From assembly GCF_907165045.1 (NCBI RefSeq), contig NZ_CAJRAU010000007.1:1-64000 (forward strand): a stretch of 64,000 nucleotides of DNA, read 5' to 3'. The notes beneath the pieces were generated by a model. That model did no database searches. It was not told the origin of the DNA and saw nothing but the letters and a program-made list of their open reading frames with translations. Source of the stretch: Dyadobacter linearis (GTDB lineage Bacteria > Bacteroidota > Bacteroidia > Cytophagales > Spirosomataceae). Within the stretch, counting starts at the first letter, position 1. The number at the start of each line of letters is the position of its first letter. This document shows, piece after piece, positions 8,670 through 17,918 of this stretch. Made by a program: the position numbers and the translations under genes.

Positions 8670-9509
8670 TTAATCCGAATTCACCAAATATATCCCATCT
8701 TCCGCAATCCGGATCAGGCCTTGTTTGTAGAGGCCGCCGATCGCTTTTTTGAAGACTTTTTTGCTGATTTGCAGTTGTTTATAAATATCCTCCGGCGAGC
8801 TGCTGTCTGACAGATTCAGGTAGCCTCCGCCCTTTTGAACCAGCTCCATAATTAGTTTGCCCGATGGCTCGATCGTTTCTGCAACGCTTTTTTGGAGGCT
8901 GATATCCAATCTGTTGTCTTCCCGGATCCTTTTTACAAAACCTTTCAGACTGTCTCCAACTTTCAGTTCCCGGAACACTTCGTTTCCGTAGATCAAACCG
9001 CGGTGAAATTGGTTCACGATCGCATTGTAACCCAGATCAGTTTTGTGGAAAATCAACAGATCCACTTCGTCTCCTTCCTTAACGGTCAGCCTTTCATTAT
9101 CAAGAAAACGGTCAATTTTTGTGGAGGCCAGCAGCCTTGAACTTTTCTGGTCGAGATAGAGAAATACCACGTGCCACTCACCGATTTCCATCGGCGTGAT
9201 CTGCTCGCGAAAAGGCACGAAAAGATCTTTTATCAAACCCCAATCCAGGAAAGCACCATATTCCGAAACGTCCTTCACTTCCAGGAATGCAAATTCGTTG
9301 CGAATGATCTTTGGAGTTTGTGTAGTAGCCACCGGCCGGTCTTCCGAATCCAGGTACACGAATACCCTGATCTCGTCGCCAACCTGCATTTCGTCTGTAA
9401 GATATTGGTTGGGCAAAAGCACTTCTTCACCTTCTACGTCGCTGAGAAACATGCCGACGCTTGTTACTCTTTCAATAGTGAGGTGATTATATTTTCCGAT
9501 AAAAAGCAT
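8670..9509 (-). CDS. cvfB: S1-domain RNA-binding protein, CvfB family
   Basis: This 279-residue cytosolic protein matches CvfB/YitL: tandem S1-like OB folds (about 1-65, 70-140, 145-210) and a C-terminal winged helix (about 220-279, SSPEDIYKQLQISKKVFKKAIGGLYKQ). Typical segments are GMFLSDVEG, EVLLPNQYL, EYGAFLDWGL and DLFVPFREQ. The family binds RNA and affects virulence or global gene expression in Firmicutes; its role in Bacteroidota is not well defined. It is a single gene with a good -7 box at 9533-9540. Confidence 0.9.
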   Translation of the reverse strand: MLFIGKYNHLTIERVTSVGMFLSDVEGEEVLLPNQYLTDEMQVGDEIRVFVYLDSEDRPVATTQTPKIIRNEFAFLEVKDVSEYGAFLDWGLIKDLFVPFREQITPMEIGEWHVVFLYLDQKSSRLLASTKIDRFLDNERLTVKEGDEVDLLIFHKTDLGYNAIVNQFHRGLIYGNEVFRELKVGDSLKGFVKRIREDNRLDISLQKSVAETIEPSGKLIMELVQKGGGYLNLSDSSSPEDIYKQLQISKKVFKKAIGGLYKQGLIRIAEDGIYLVNSD

Positions 9510-9532
9510 TATGATTGTTCAGTTGTAAGTCG

Positions 9533-9540
9533 CAAAGGTA
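9533..9540 (-). promoter_or_regulatory. -7 box of the cvfB promoter
   Basis: On the minus strand this reads TACCTTTG, an exact TAnnTTTG match, 24 bases before the cvfB start codon. The short leader leaves no room for a regulatory RNA. Confidence 0.5.
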
Positions 9541-9558
9541 ATGTTTTCGTCGCGACTA

Positions 9559-11964
9559 TCAGTCTTCGTCACCGCCACCGTCGCCTTGTTTGTCCAAACT
9601 CGGCCTTTCTTTCGAGCGGTTGAGCCGGTAAGATATCGTCACCAAAAACTGCCTCGGGCGCCATTGGAATTCCGATCTTGAATAGTATCCGGCATTTTCG
9701 ATGATACTCCGGCGCTTGTTGGAATTGAGCAGATCACGGACGCTGGCCGTAACCGTTCCCCTGCCTTTGAGAATATCCTTAGAAAGCCCCAGATCGATGA
9801 AATAGATCGATAAATCCCTTCCCTGAGTAGTACGACGCGGCGCGCGGTAGTTGAAAGAAGACTGGAAATCGACCGATTTGAATAGGGTAAGCCGCGAAGA
9901 AAGCCGACTGGTCCACGAATATGTGTCGCTTTCATACAACTTGTCATTATAAAAACCCTGGTTCATCGCCCGGAACACATTCGCATTGGCGGTCAGTTTC
10001 CACCAGGGGGCGGGATCGTACGTAAGGTTGAATTCAAATCCGTAAGAGTCTCCGGTTGAGAGGTTGATCGGAGTTACTGTTGTAAATCCTGTCGAATCTA
10101 CCGAGGTTATATTCTCTACCACACCAAGCCGGTGGCGGTAATATACACTCGACAGCAACGTGCCTTTTTCCATATTCAGTAAATGTCCCGCTTCAAATGA
10201 ATGCGTAAATTCCGGATTTAATAGGGGGTTACCCGAGCGAAAAACCCTCGAATCGCTGAAATTTGAGAAGGGAAGCAGATCCCGGAAATTAGGGCGGCTC
10301 AGCCGGTAACTATAACTCAACTGCAAAGTCTGCGCATCTTGGAGCTTGTAGGAAAGGTGAAGGCTAGGGAAAAGGTTAAAGTATTTTCTGTGATTGGTTA
10401 CTGCCGTTTTTTTGAGTTCAGTCAAAATGTCCGTGTATTCTCCGCGCAAACCCGCCTGCACGAAAACCTTCCCGAACTGGCTGCTCGCCATCGCATAACC
10501 CGCGTGTATCCTTTCATCGTAGGCCAGCATGTTGTCGAAATTGGGCAGGATAATCCAGTTCATTTCTTCGTTTTGCTGATGCACTGAAAAATCGTTGTCT
10601 AGCTGGCGAATGGAGCTTTTTAGCCCTACTTCCATTTTTCCATCTTTCCCGAGCGGGTGAATGTAGTCGAGCTGCGCCAGGAAATTTCGTTCGTCTTCCG
10701 TATTGAATGCCCGCTGTACGATCCGCGTCGCATCGTTATCGGAAAATTCATTGTATTTGGCTGCTTCCGTTTCGTCGCTCAATATGTATTTAGCATCAAA
10801 AGAGAGACTTTGTCCTTTTCGTTCGAAAGTCTTTTTGTAGTTCAATGCGGCCTCGATATTAGTTCTGGGCTCAGTTTCCCGTTCTTCCCGTACCACGGTG
10901 CTGGTGAGGATATTGTTAAAATCAAAATCCCGGTATTGCAGGGTAGACCTGTTGTCATTCTGCGAGTTACGATAGGAGAGGGTTCCAGTTAGTGTGTTGA
11001 AATTGTTGATAAAATAATCCATTCCTACCATGACACTATTCGAGTAGCCCGACCTGTTCCTATTGGTATTGGATTCATAAACAAAACTGGTATCGGCGCT
11101 GCTGTATTCCTGGCGGGAATTTCCCCGGCCCGGGCCGTCGCGGTACATTAAGCCGTAATTCGCGATGAAATTGACTTTTTTGCGACGGTAATTAAGGTTA
11201 AAGGATCCGCCAAAATTGGAAGGATAACCCGCAGTTCCCGTGAAAGAACCGTTGAGACCATACCTGATATTTTTCTTCATCACAATATTCAGAATCCCCA
11301 CTTCACCTTCCGCATCGTAGCGCGAAGAAGGATTGGTGATGATCTCAATGCTTTCGATCAGGTCGCCTGGTATCTGCCGCAATGCTTCCGCCGGATTCAG
11401 CCCCACCATCCCAGATTGTTTACCATCGATCAGGATCCGCACATTCTGGCTCCCGCGCAATGCCACGTTACCTTCCACATCCACAGTCACCGAGGGCATA
11501 TTATTAAGGATATCAGACGCATTGCTACCAATATTGCTCAGGTCTTTTCCCACATTAAATACACGTTTGTCCAGTTGCAGGTCCATCTGACTTTTCTCAC
11601 CTCTTACTACCAGCTCTTCCAGATTTCTGGCATCAGAAACCATGGCAACCACACCTACGTCCACGCTGTTTCCGGCCACATTAATATTCTGAACCAACTT
11701 TTCGCGCAATGCAAGAAATGTGATCTTGATGAAGTAATTCCCCGGATCAGCCGCGATTTTGAATATCCCGTTTTCATCGGAGGTACTTCCCCCAATCAAT
11801 GTAGAATCCTTAGTTCCGTAAAGCGCAACGTTTGCAAATGGAACGGGACGTTTGTCTGCGTCCTCCAATTTGCCGGAGATCGTGAATGCAGCAGGCTCTT
11901 CCTGCGCGTACCCGACGTAAGCAAAAAGCGTCAAAAGGAGAATAGGGAGCAATGATCTTAGCAT
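9559..11964 (-). CDS. outer-membrane beta-barrel receptor with N-terminal carboxypeptidase-like domain
   Basis: This protein of about 801 residues begins with a signal peptide (RSLLPILLLTLFAYVGYAQ). A carboxypeptidase-regulatory-like domain follows (ISGKLEDADKRPVPFANVAL, GIFKIAADPGNYFIKI), then a TonB plug (LNNMPSVTVDVEGNVALRG, NVRILIDGKQSG, IEIITNPSSRYDAEGEVG) and a C-terminal barrel of the OMP_b-brl_3 type. It probably imports or senses an unidentified ligand across the outer membrane. ATG 11964 is chosen because it leaves a standard signal peptide; an in-frame start at 12003 would add 13 residues before it. It is transcribed alone. Confidence 0.85.
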   Translation of the reverse strand: MLRSLLPILLLTLFAYVGYAQEEPAAFTISGKLEDADKRPVPFANVALYGTKDSTLIGGSTSDENGIFKIAADPGNYFIKITFLALREKLVQNINVAGNSVDVGVVAMVSDARNLEELVVRGEKSQMDLQLDKRVFNVGKDLSNIGSNASDILNNMPSVTVDVEGNVALRGSQNVRILIDGKQSGMVGLNPAEALRQIPGDLIESIEIITNPSSRYDAEGEVGILNIVMKKNIRYGLNGSFTGTAGYPSNFGGSFNLNYRRKKVNFIANYGLMYRDGPGRGNSRQEYSSADTSFVYESNTNRNRSGYSNSVMVGMDYFINNFNTLTGTLSYRNSQNDNRSTLQYRDFDFNNILTSTVVREERETEPRTNIEAALNYKKTFERKGQSLSFDAKYILSDETEAAKYNEFSDNDATRIVQRAFNTEDERNFLAQLDYIHPLGKDGKMEVGLKSSIRQLDNDFSVHQQNEEMNWIILPNFDNMLAYDERIHAGYAMASSQFGKVFVQAGLRGEYTDILTELKKTAVTNHRKYFNLFPSLHLSYKLQDAQTLQLSYSYRLSRPNFRDLLPFSNFSDSRVFRSGNPLLNPEFTHSFEAGHLLNMEKGTLLSSVYYRHRLGVVENITSVDSTGFTTVTPINLSTGDSYGFEFNLTYDPAPWWKLTANANVFRAMNQGFYNDKLYESDTYSWTSRLSSRLTLFKSVDFQSSFNYRAPRRTTQGRDLSIYFIDLGLSKDILKGRGTVTASVRDLLNSNKRRSIIENAGYYSRSEFQWRPRQFLVTISYRLNRSKERPSLDKQGDGGGDED

Positions 11965-12114
11965 AACGATGGAATTAGTGCGACAGCAAACAAGTGCCGC
12001 CACTCAGTAAGTTGAAAGTGGTAATTGAATTAGATAAGAAAATTGCGTGGAGGTTTAACAGAAAATTTAATCCTGTTGAATTTTACTGTTAAAAAGCTAT
12101 GCCAGAGAAAGTTA

Positions 12115-12153
12115 GAAGCCCCACTATTCAGCAGTAACTGAATGCGGGGCTTC
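12115..12153 (-). terminator. terminator of the efflux operon
   Basis: GAAGCCCC pairs with GGGGCTTC, extended by CATTCAG/CTGAATA pairing inside. It lies 23 bases beyond the tolC-like stop codon. The T-run is weak on both strands, so termination efficiency is uncertain. Confidence 0.6.
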
Positions 12154-12175
12154 CTTATTAGCTTTTATTAAAAGG

Positions 12176-13507
12176 TTATTGAAGATTATTGCTCAGTCTT
12201 TTTAGCTCGATTTCTGCGGCTTTAGCTGCATAGTTCAGATTGATAAGACGATATCCCGCGTCTTCAAAACTACGTTGGGCTTCTCTTACGTCGATAATAG
12301 TAGCTTGAATCAGCTCAAACCGCTGTAATGTAAGATCAAGCAGTTGCCTGCTGAGCGCATAATTTTGCTGTTGCGTTTCGAGTTGTTGCAATGAGCTCAG
12401 GTAAGTCTGGTACATTTTGACAACACCCGCATTATAATCTCTCAAAATTACATTCTTCTGAATCTTCGCAGTGGAAGTGTTGATCTCCGCAGCCTGCTGC
12501 TGTCTTTTAAATGAAGATCCGTTGTAAATGGGAATTGCCAGGGTAACACCGGCATTGGGTCCGAGCGAGCGGTTAAGCAAGGTAAAACCTGCCGCTGTCT
12601 GGTTGCGGGAGTAGTTGTAAGCCGTATTCAAGCGCACGGAAGGATAACGCAGCGCCGCAGTTTCGCGCACGATCAGCTCGTTAATCCGGATCTGGTGGTC
12701 GGCAGCTTTTACGTCCGCATTCAATGCAAGCCGGTCAAGGATCGGTTCAAGTTTAAGATTGAGGTCGACCGTGATCGTATCTCTGATCGTCACTGCTGCT
12801 TTGGTATCCAGGGTCAATATGCGTAGTAATTCCGTTTTGGCAACCTGAGCGATCATTTCCTGATCCCGGAAGGTCTGATTAAGGGTATTGACGTCAATCT
12901 GCGCTTGAAAAATATCTGCATTGTTGGCCATACCTGCCTCTTTTCTAACCTGCAAAATCTCTAACCTCTTTTCGGAAGCCTGAATGGAGGCGCGTAAAGT
13001 ATTCAGGTAACTCAACTGACGAACCACATCGTAGTAGCTTGTCATTACCATAGCTATCGTATTCTGTATCTGCGAGTTAAGTAGCTCCTGGCTCTGGTAT
13101 TGCAGCTCAGCCAGACGCTTTTTGGTAGAACGAACCCTTTTTCCATTATAAAGTAAAATACTGGCCGACACGCTCGCCTGCGTATTGTTACCCGCCGCCG
13201 CACTCCGGTTGATCTCCGTACCGTTGTTCAGTTTTTGGTTAACCTCCGTAATTTGTTCCGTATTAGAGGCATTCGCTGCTACCAGCGGCAGCCCGCCGGC
13301 GACACCGTAATGGTTCAGTACCGTATTTACTTCCACATTGTTTTTTGCAATCTCAATCTCATAACTGTTTTTCAGTGCAGTAGCGATCGCAGCGTCTAGT
13401 GTAAGCGACAGACTATCAGGCGACTGGAAACAAAATGCGTTGCTTCCGCAAAGCAGGATACCAATCAGAAGATGCGTTTTGTTCTTAAAAATTTTGAGCG
13501 GGTTCAT
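12176..13507 (-). CDS. TolC-family outer-membrane efflux protein
   Basis: This 443-residue protein has a signal peptide (KTHLLIGILLCGSNAFCF) and two repeats of long amphipathic helices (LTLDAAIATALKNSYEIEIAKNNV split near the start, then a matching second half), the pattern of TolC/OMF trimeric channels. It forms the outer-membrane exit duct for the RND pump encoded just upstream. It is the third gene of the operon, 49 bases after the pump gene, and is followed by a hairpin terminator. The family is certain; the exported compounds are unknown. Confidence 0.9.
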   Translation of the reverse strand: MNPLKIFKNKTHLLIGILLCGSNAFCFQSPDSLSLTLDAAIATALKNSYEIEIAKNNVEVNTVLNHYGVAGGLPLVAANASNTEQITEVNQKLNNGTEINRSAAAGNNTQASVSASILLYNGKRVRSTKKRLAELQYQSQELLNSQIQNTIAMVMTSYYDVVRQLSYLNTLRASIQASEKRLEILQVRKEAGMANNADIFQAQIDVNTLNQTFRDQEMIAQVAKTELLRILTLDTKAAVTIRDTITVDLNLKLEPILDRLALNADVKAADHQIRINELIVRETAALRYPSVRLNTAYNYSRNQTAAGFTLLNRSLGPNAGVTLAIPIYNGSSFKRQQQAAEINTSTAKIQKNVILRDYNAGVVKMYQTYLSSLQQLETQQQNYALSRQLLDLTLQRFELIQATIIDVREAQRSFEDAGYRLINLNYAAKAAEIELKRLSNNLQ

Positions 13508-13556
13508 GCAAAAACAAATGGATTTTTATAAAAAGGAATAGGAAAATAGCCCGGAA

Positions 13557-16500
13557 CTAGACTGCCAGCTCTTCGGCCATTTTTTCTTCTTCGGTCTTTT
13601 TGTGTTTTTTGGGTGAGATGAAAGTGTAAACGGCGGGGATCACAAACAGCGTCAGGATCAGTGAGAACATCAAACCGCCCACGATTACAACCCCCAGCGG
13701 TATCCGGCTGGTAGCAGCAGCTCCAAGACTTAATGCAATAGGCAATGCACCGAATGCAGTCGCAAGGCTCGTCATTAAAATTGGCCGCAAACGTTGCGTA
13801 GCCGATTCGACCGCAGCCGCCATTCTTTCCATTCCCTGTTCCCGTTTCTGGTTGGCAAACTCCACGATCAGGATCCCGTTTTTGGTTACCAGACCAATCA
13901 GCATGATCATCCCGATTTGAGAGAAGATATTGATCGTTAACCCAAACAAATACAAGCTCAGTAATGCACCTGCAAGTGCAAGCGGCACGGTGATCATGAT
14001 GATGAACGGATCTGTAAAGCTTTCAAACTGACCTGCCAATACGAGATAAACCAATAGCAGCGCGAGACCAAATGCGAAACTGGTATTTGAAGAGCTTTCT
14101 TCAAAGTCACGCGACGGTCCGGTCAATGAAGTCTGGAAAGATTCGTCCAGCAACTTATTGCCGATTTTTCTCATCGCCTCCACGCCGTCGCCGATCGTTT
14201 TGCCTTCGACCAGAGAAGCCGAAATCGTGGCGCTTTTGTATCTGTTGTAGTGATAAATAGTTGGCGGGCCGCTCTCTTCCTGCATTTTTACAACGGCAGT
14301 CAAAGGAATATTCTCTCCACGGTTATTTCTAACATACAGTTTTTCAATGTCAGCCGGTCTGTCCCGCTCCGATTTTTCAACCTGCCCGATCACCTGGTAC
14401 TGCTGCCCGTTCATGATAAAGTAGGCTAGCCGCCGGCCGCTGAATGCAGATTGGATTGTGGCAGCGACGTCGGTTGTGGAAAGACCCAAGTCGCGCGCTT
14501 TTAGTCTGTCAATGGTTAATCTGATCTCAGGTTTATTGAATTTCAAGTTGACATCCACATTCTGGAAAGTCGGATCCTGTCTTGCTTCTTCGAGGAACTT
14601 GGGAAGTACATCGTAAAGTTTTTCAAAATCAAGGTTTTGCAAAACAAACTGGACAGGTAAAGAACCTCTTGAACCAATACCTACCGAAATAGTCTGTTCC
14701 TGCGTTCCGAATATCCTTGCGTCATTAAATCGGCTGAGCTTTTTGTTGATATCCTGCGCAATATCATTCTGGCTTCTGATCCGCTCGCCGGCAGGAACCA
14801 GCCCGATACGGCCGGTAGCACTATTCATCCCTCCACCTCCAAAACCGGGCGTCGCTGAAAATGTAAACGCTTTTTCAGGGACGGAATCGTTCAGGAAGTT
14901 GCCAAGTTCATCGGAGATCTGCTGCATCTGGTCGAAACTGGTCCCTTCCGGTGCAGAGAGATTGAAACGAATACTGTTCCTGTCTTCCATCGGGGCCAGC
15001 TCACTTTGCAGATTGGTATAACTAAACCAGATAATAACCCCGCAGGCTACTACCAATACCCAGGCTGCCCATCTAACCCGCATAAATGCTTTCAAGCCCC
15101 GGTTGTAACCATTTTCCATTCCTTCGAAAAACGGTTCCGTCTTATTGTAAAACCAGCCGTGACCTGAGTTTTTCCGGTTTAAGAATACGTTGAGAACTGG
15201 TGTGATCGTAAGTGAAACGAATGCAGAGATCAAAACGGCAGACGCTACCACGATACCGAATTCACGGAAAAGGCTTCCTACAAAACCTTCCAGGAAGATC
15301 ACAGGTAGGAAAACGACCGCGAGTGTGAGGGAAGTTGAGATAACCGCAAAGAAAATTTCTCGGCTACCTTCCAGCGCAGCCTGCCTGATCGGCAGTCCGC
15401 TTTCAAGCTTTCGGAAGATATTCTCCGTCACAACAATACCATCATCGACCACCAAGCCGGTCGCAAGTACGATTCCCAGCAGTGTCAAAATATTGATCGA
15501 AAACCCGAAAAGGTACATGACGAAGAACGTCGCGACCAGGGAAATCGGAATATCGATCAACGGACGAACTGCGACGAGGAAGTTTCGGAAAAAGAAGAGA
15601 ATTACGATCACCACGAGCCCAAACGCAATGAAAAGCGTTTCTTCTACTTCTTCAATGGACTGCCGCACCAGCCGGGTGTTATCTATTAAAACACTGAACG
15701 TAATATCCGATTTGTTGGATTTCTGAATCTCCGCAAGCCGCTTGTTGAATTCATCGGAAATTTGAACATAGTTGGCGCCCGGCTGCGGAATTACCGCCAG
15801 CCCGACTGCGTAAACGCCATTGTATTTCCAGCTTTGTTCTTCATTTTCAGGACCTAACTCAACTTTCGCGACATTGCCTAACCGCACGAGCCCGGAGCTG
15901 TCATTTTTAATTACCAGGTCTGTGAAATCCTTCTCGCTGGTAAGCCGCCCCATGGTGCGGATCGTCAATTCGGTATTGTTACCGTAAATTTTTCCGGCAG
16001 GAAGCTCTACGTTTTCAGAAGCCAGCGTGGCAGAAATATCGTTGAAGGAGATATTGTATGCGCTCATTTTGTCGGGATTAAGCCAGATGCGCATTGCATA
16101 CCGCTTTTGCCCGAAAATATTGATAGCACTTACCCCGTCGATGGTTTGCAAACTTTGCTGCAATACATTTTCTGCATATTCACTGAGTTCGAGAAGACCT
16201 TTTGACGGGCTCTGCACGGCCAGCAGCAATATAAAATCACTATTCGCATCAGCTTTACTCACGACAGGCGGCGCGTCAATATCCTGCGGGAGGTTCCGCT
16301 GCGCCTGGCTTACCTTATCGCGTACATCATTTGCGGCACCTTCGAGGTCCGATTCGAGGTTAAATTCGACGGTAATGTTGCTGGAACCGATCTGGCTGGA
16401 AGAGCTGATACTTTTAATACCCGGAATACCATTGATACTCTTTTCGAGCGGCTCGGTAATCTGACTTTCGATGATATCCGCATTTGCGCCTGTGTAGCTC

Positions 16501-16646
16501 GTTCGCACATTGACGATAGGAGGGTCAATCGCGGGATAGTCGCGTAAGGAAAGAAAATTGTAACCTACTATCCCGAAAAGGATGATCAGCAGGTTCATTA
16601 CAACCGCAAGAACGGGCCGTTTTAAAGATAATTCCGATATATTCAT
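13557..16646 (-). CDS. RND efflux pump, AcrB/HAE1 family inner-membrane transporter
   Basis: This 1029-residue protein has the full AcrB architecture: one membrane helix, a large periplasmic domain, six helices, a second periplasmic domain and five more helices. The proton-relay aspartates are present in VVDDGIVV (D401, D402) and the relay lysine in VTKNGILIVEF (K922). It opens MNISELSLKRPVLAVVMNLL, typical of the family. It drives drug or amphiphile export by proton antiport and works with the adjacent membrane-fusion and TolC proteins. Substrate cannot be told from sequence. Confidence 0.93.
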   Translation of the reverse strand: MNISELSLKRPVLAVVMNLLIILFGIVGYNFLSLRDYPAIDPPIVNVRTSYTGANADIIESQITEPLEKSINGIPGIKSISSSSQIGSSNITVEFNLESDLEGAANDVRDKVSQAQRNLPQDIDAPPVVSKADANSDFILLLAVQSPSKGLLELSEYAENVLQQSLQTIDGVSAINIFGQKRYAMRIWLNPDKMSAYNISFNDISATLASENVELPAGKIYGNNTELTIRTMGRLTSEKDFTDLVIKNDSSGLVRLGNVAKVELGPENEEQSWKYNGVYAVGLAVIPQPGANYVQISDEFNKRLAEIQKSNKSDITFSVLIDNTRLVRQSIEEVEETLFIAFGLVVIVILFFFRNFLVAVRPLIDIPISLVATFFVMYLFGFSINILTLLGIVLATGLVVDDGIVVTENIFRKLESGLPIRQAALEGSREIFFAVISTSLTLAVVFLPVIFLEGFVGSLFREFGIVVASAVLISAFVSLTITPVLNVFLNRKNSGHGWFYNKTEPFFEGMENGYNRGLKAFMRVRWAAWVLVVACGVIIWFSYTNLQSELAPMEDRNSIRFNLSAPEGTSFDQMQQISDELGNFLNDSVPEKAFTFSATPGFGGGGMNSATGRIGLVPAGERIRSQNDIAQDINKKLSRFNDARIFGTQEQTISVGIGSRGSLPVQFVLQNLDFEKLYDVLPKFLEEARQDPTFQNVDVNLKFNKPEIRLTIDRLKARDLGLSTTDVAATIQSAFSGRRLAYFIMNGQQYQVIGQVEKSERDRPADIEKLYVRNNRGENIPLTAVVKMQEESGPPTIYHYNRYKSATISASLVEGKTIGDGVEAMRKIGNKLLDESFQTSLTGPSRDFEESSSNTSFAFGLALLLVYLVLAGQFESFTDPFIIMITVPLALAGALLSLYLFGLTINIFSQIGMIMLIGLVTKNGILIVEFANQKREQGMERMAAAVESATQRLRPILMTSLATAFGALPIALSLGAAATSRIPLGVVIVGGLMFSLILTLFVIPAVYTFISPKKHKKTEEEKMAEELAV

Positions 16647-16677
16647 AACGTGGGTTTCGAATAGTCAATTTGAACCG

Positions 16678-17775
16678 CTACTTAACTCCAACTTTCAAGT
16701 TCCTTACACTTCTCACTTTCACAGGAGCATCGGGACGGGCAAACAATACACCCGAAACAACCACAGAATCACCAACATTTAAGCCGCTGGTAACCTCAAC
16801 CACATCAGCAAGGCGGTCGCCCGTAACAACAGTCACAAATACCGCTTTGCCATTTTTAACCACCACCGCCTTCTTACCCTGCGCCTCAGGAATAATACTG
16901 TTGGTAGGGATCATAATGCTGCTTTTATTCGAATTGGTCTTTAAATACACCTTCGCAAACGAGCCGGGACTGGTATCGCCGGAATTAAGCACGGCACGCA
17001 CGGTGATGTTTCTGGTAGTCTGGTTCACCTGTGGTTCAGTCGCGATCACGCGTGCGGTTACGAGCTTTTTGCTGTTTTGATCCAGCAAAACGTCCACGTT
17101 CTGGCCTTTGGTAATGTATTTTTGATAAGTTTCAGGAAGAGTAAAATCGATGCGCAGATTAGAAAGCTGCTGCATGGTAGCAATAATGCTATTTGGGGAA
17201 ACGTAAGAGCCGGCACTCACTTTCCGGAGTCCGATCACACCAGTAAAGGGCGCGCGGACGATGGTTTTGTCGATAAGTGCTTGCGTGTAAACCATATCTG
17301 CTTTGAAGGTATTGACCTGATTGGCAGCGAGATCGTAGTCAGCCTGGTTGATACCGTTGATTGCGACCAGTTGTTTTAATCGCTTCTCAGTTGTTTCAGC
17401 AAGTTGCAGCTGGATCTTTATTTTGTCGAGTTGGGCTATCAGATCTGCATTATTGATCCTCGCGATCACCGTTCCCTTTTGAACTACTTTCCCCTCGGGA
17501 ACATCCAGAAAGGTAAGCAGGCCGCTGACTTCAGGCCGGAGTTCGGCAAATTCGTTGGCGACGATTGTTCCATTCACTTCCACTTTATCACTGACAGCTT
17601 CTGACTTTGCAATAATCACGTCGACGGTAACAGGCCCGCCGCCACCTTTCTGCTGAAAAGTGTCTTTTTTTTCACCGCAGGAAAGCATTAGGAAAATCGT
17701 ACCCGAAATTGTTAATAGAGAGAAGGGATTAACTAGGAAGCGGTCTGAGCGCGCAGACTTTTTGATAGAATTCAT
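16678..17775 (-). CDS. RND efflux membrane-fusion protein (lipoprotein)
   Basis: This 365-residue AcrA/HlyD-family protein has a lipobox (FLMLSC, Cys33), so it is probably anchored in the inner membrane facing the periplasm. The order is lipoyl half (VEVNGTIVANEFAELRPEV), alpha-hairpin, second lipoyl half (IVRAPFTGVIGLRKV), beta-barrel and membrane-proximal domain. It bridges the pump and TolC. It is the first gene of the operon, with a -7 box 71 bases upstream in an AT-rich leader. Its stop is 31 bases before the pump gene. Confidence 0.92.
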   Translation of the reverse strand: MNSIKKSARSDRFLVNPFSLLTISGTIFLMLSCGEKKDTFQQKGGGGPVTVDVIIAKSEAVSDKVEVNGTIVANEFAELRPEVSGLLTFLDVPEGKVVQKGTVIARINNADLIAQLDKIKIQLQLAETTEKRLKQLVAINGINQADYDLAANQVNTFKADMVYTQALIDKTIVRAPFTGVIGLRKVSAGSYVSPNSIIATMQQLSNLRIDFTLPETYQKYITKGQNVDVLLDQNSKKLVTARVIATEPQVNQTTRNITVRAVLNSGDTSPGSFAKVYLKTNSNKSSIMIPTNSIIPEAQGKKAVVVKNGKAVFVTVVTGDRLADVVEVTSGLNVGDSVVVSGVLFARPDAPVKVRSVRNLKVGVK

Positions 17776-17845
17776 AAGTAGGTAAAATCCGGACTTGGTG
17801 GTTTAGGGGTTATTCGGATCTATATATGTGCTTTATGTGCACTTT

Positions 17846-17853
17846 CAAAATTA
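17846..17853 (-). promoter_or_regulatory. -7 box of the efflux operon
   Basis: On the minus strand the sequence is TAATTTTG, matching TAnnTTTG. It is in a very AT-rich 140-base spacer between the isochorismate synthase stop and the efflux operon. No TTG was found at the usual distance for the -33 element. Confidence 0.45.
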
Positions 17854-17918
17854 TATATTAAATCTCAAACGGATTAGACTTTTTTATATTAAGAAAGTTT
17901 AATTATTAAAAATATTTT

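Noticed and set aside
12057-12100. AACAG...CTGTT A/T-rich inverted repeat upstream of the efflux terminator
   Set aside because: Stem is A/T-rich with mismatches; it can occur by chance and a better terminator lies next to it.
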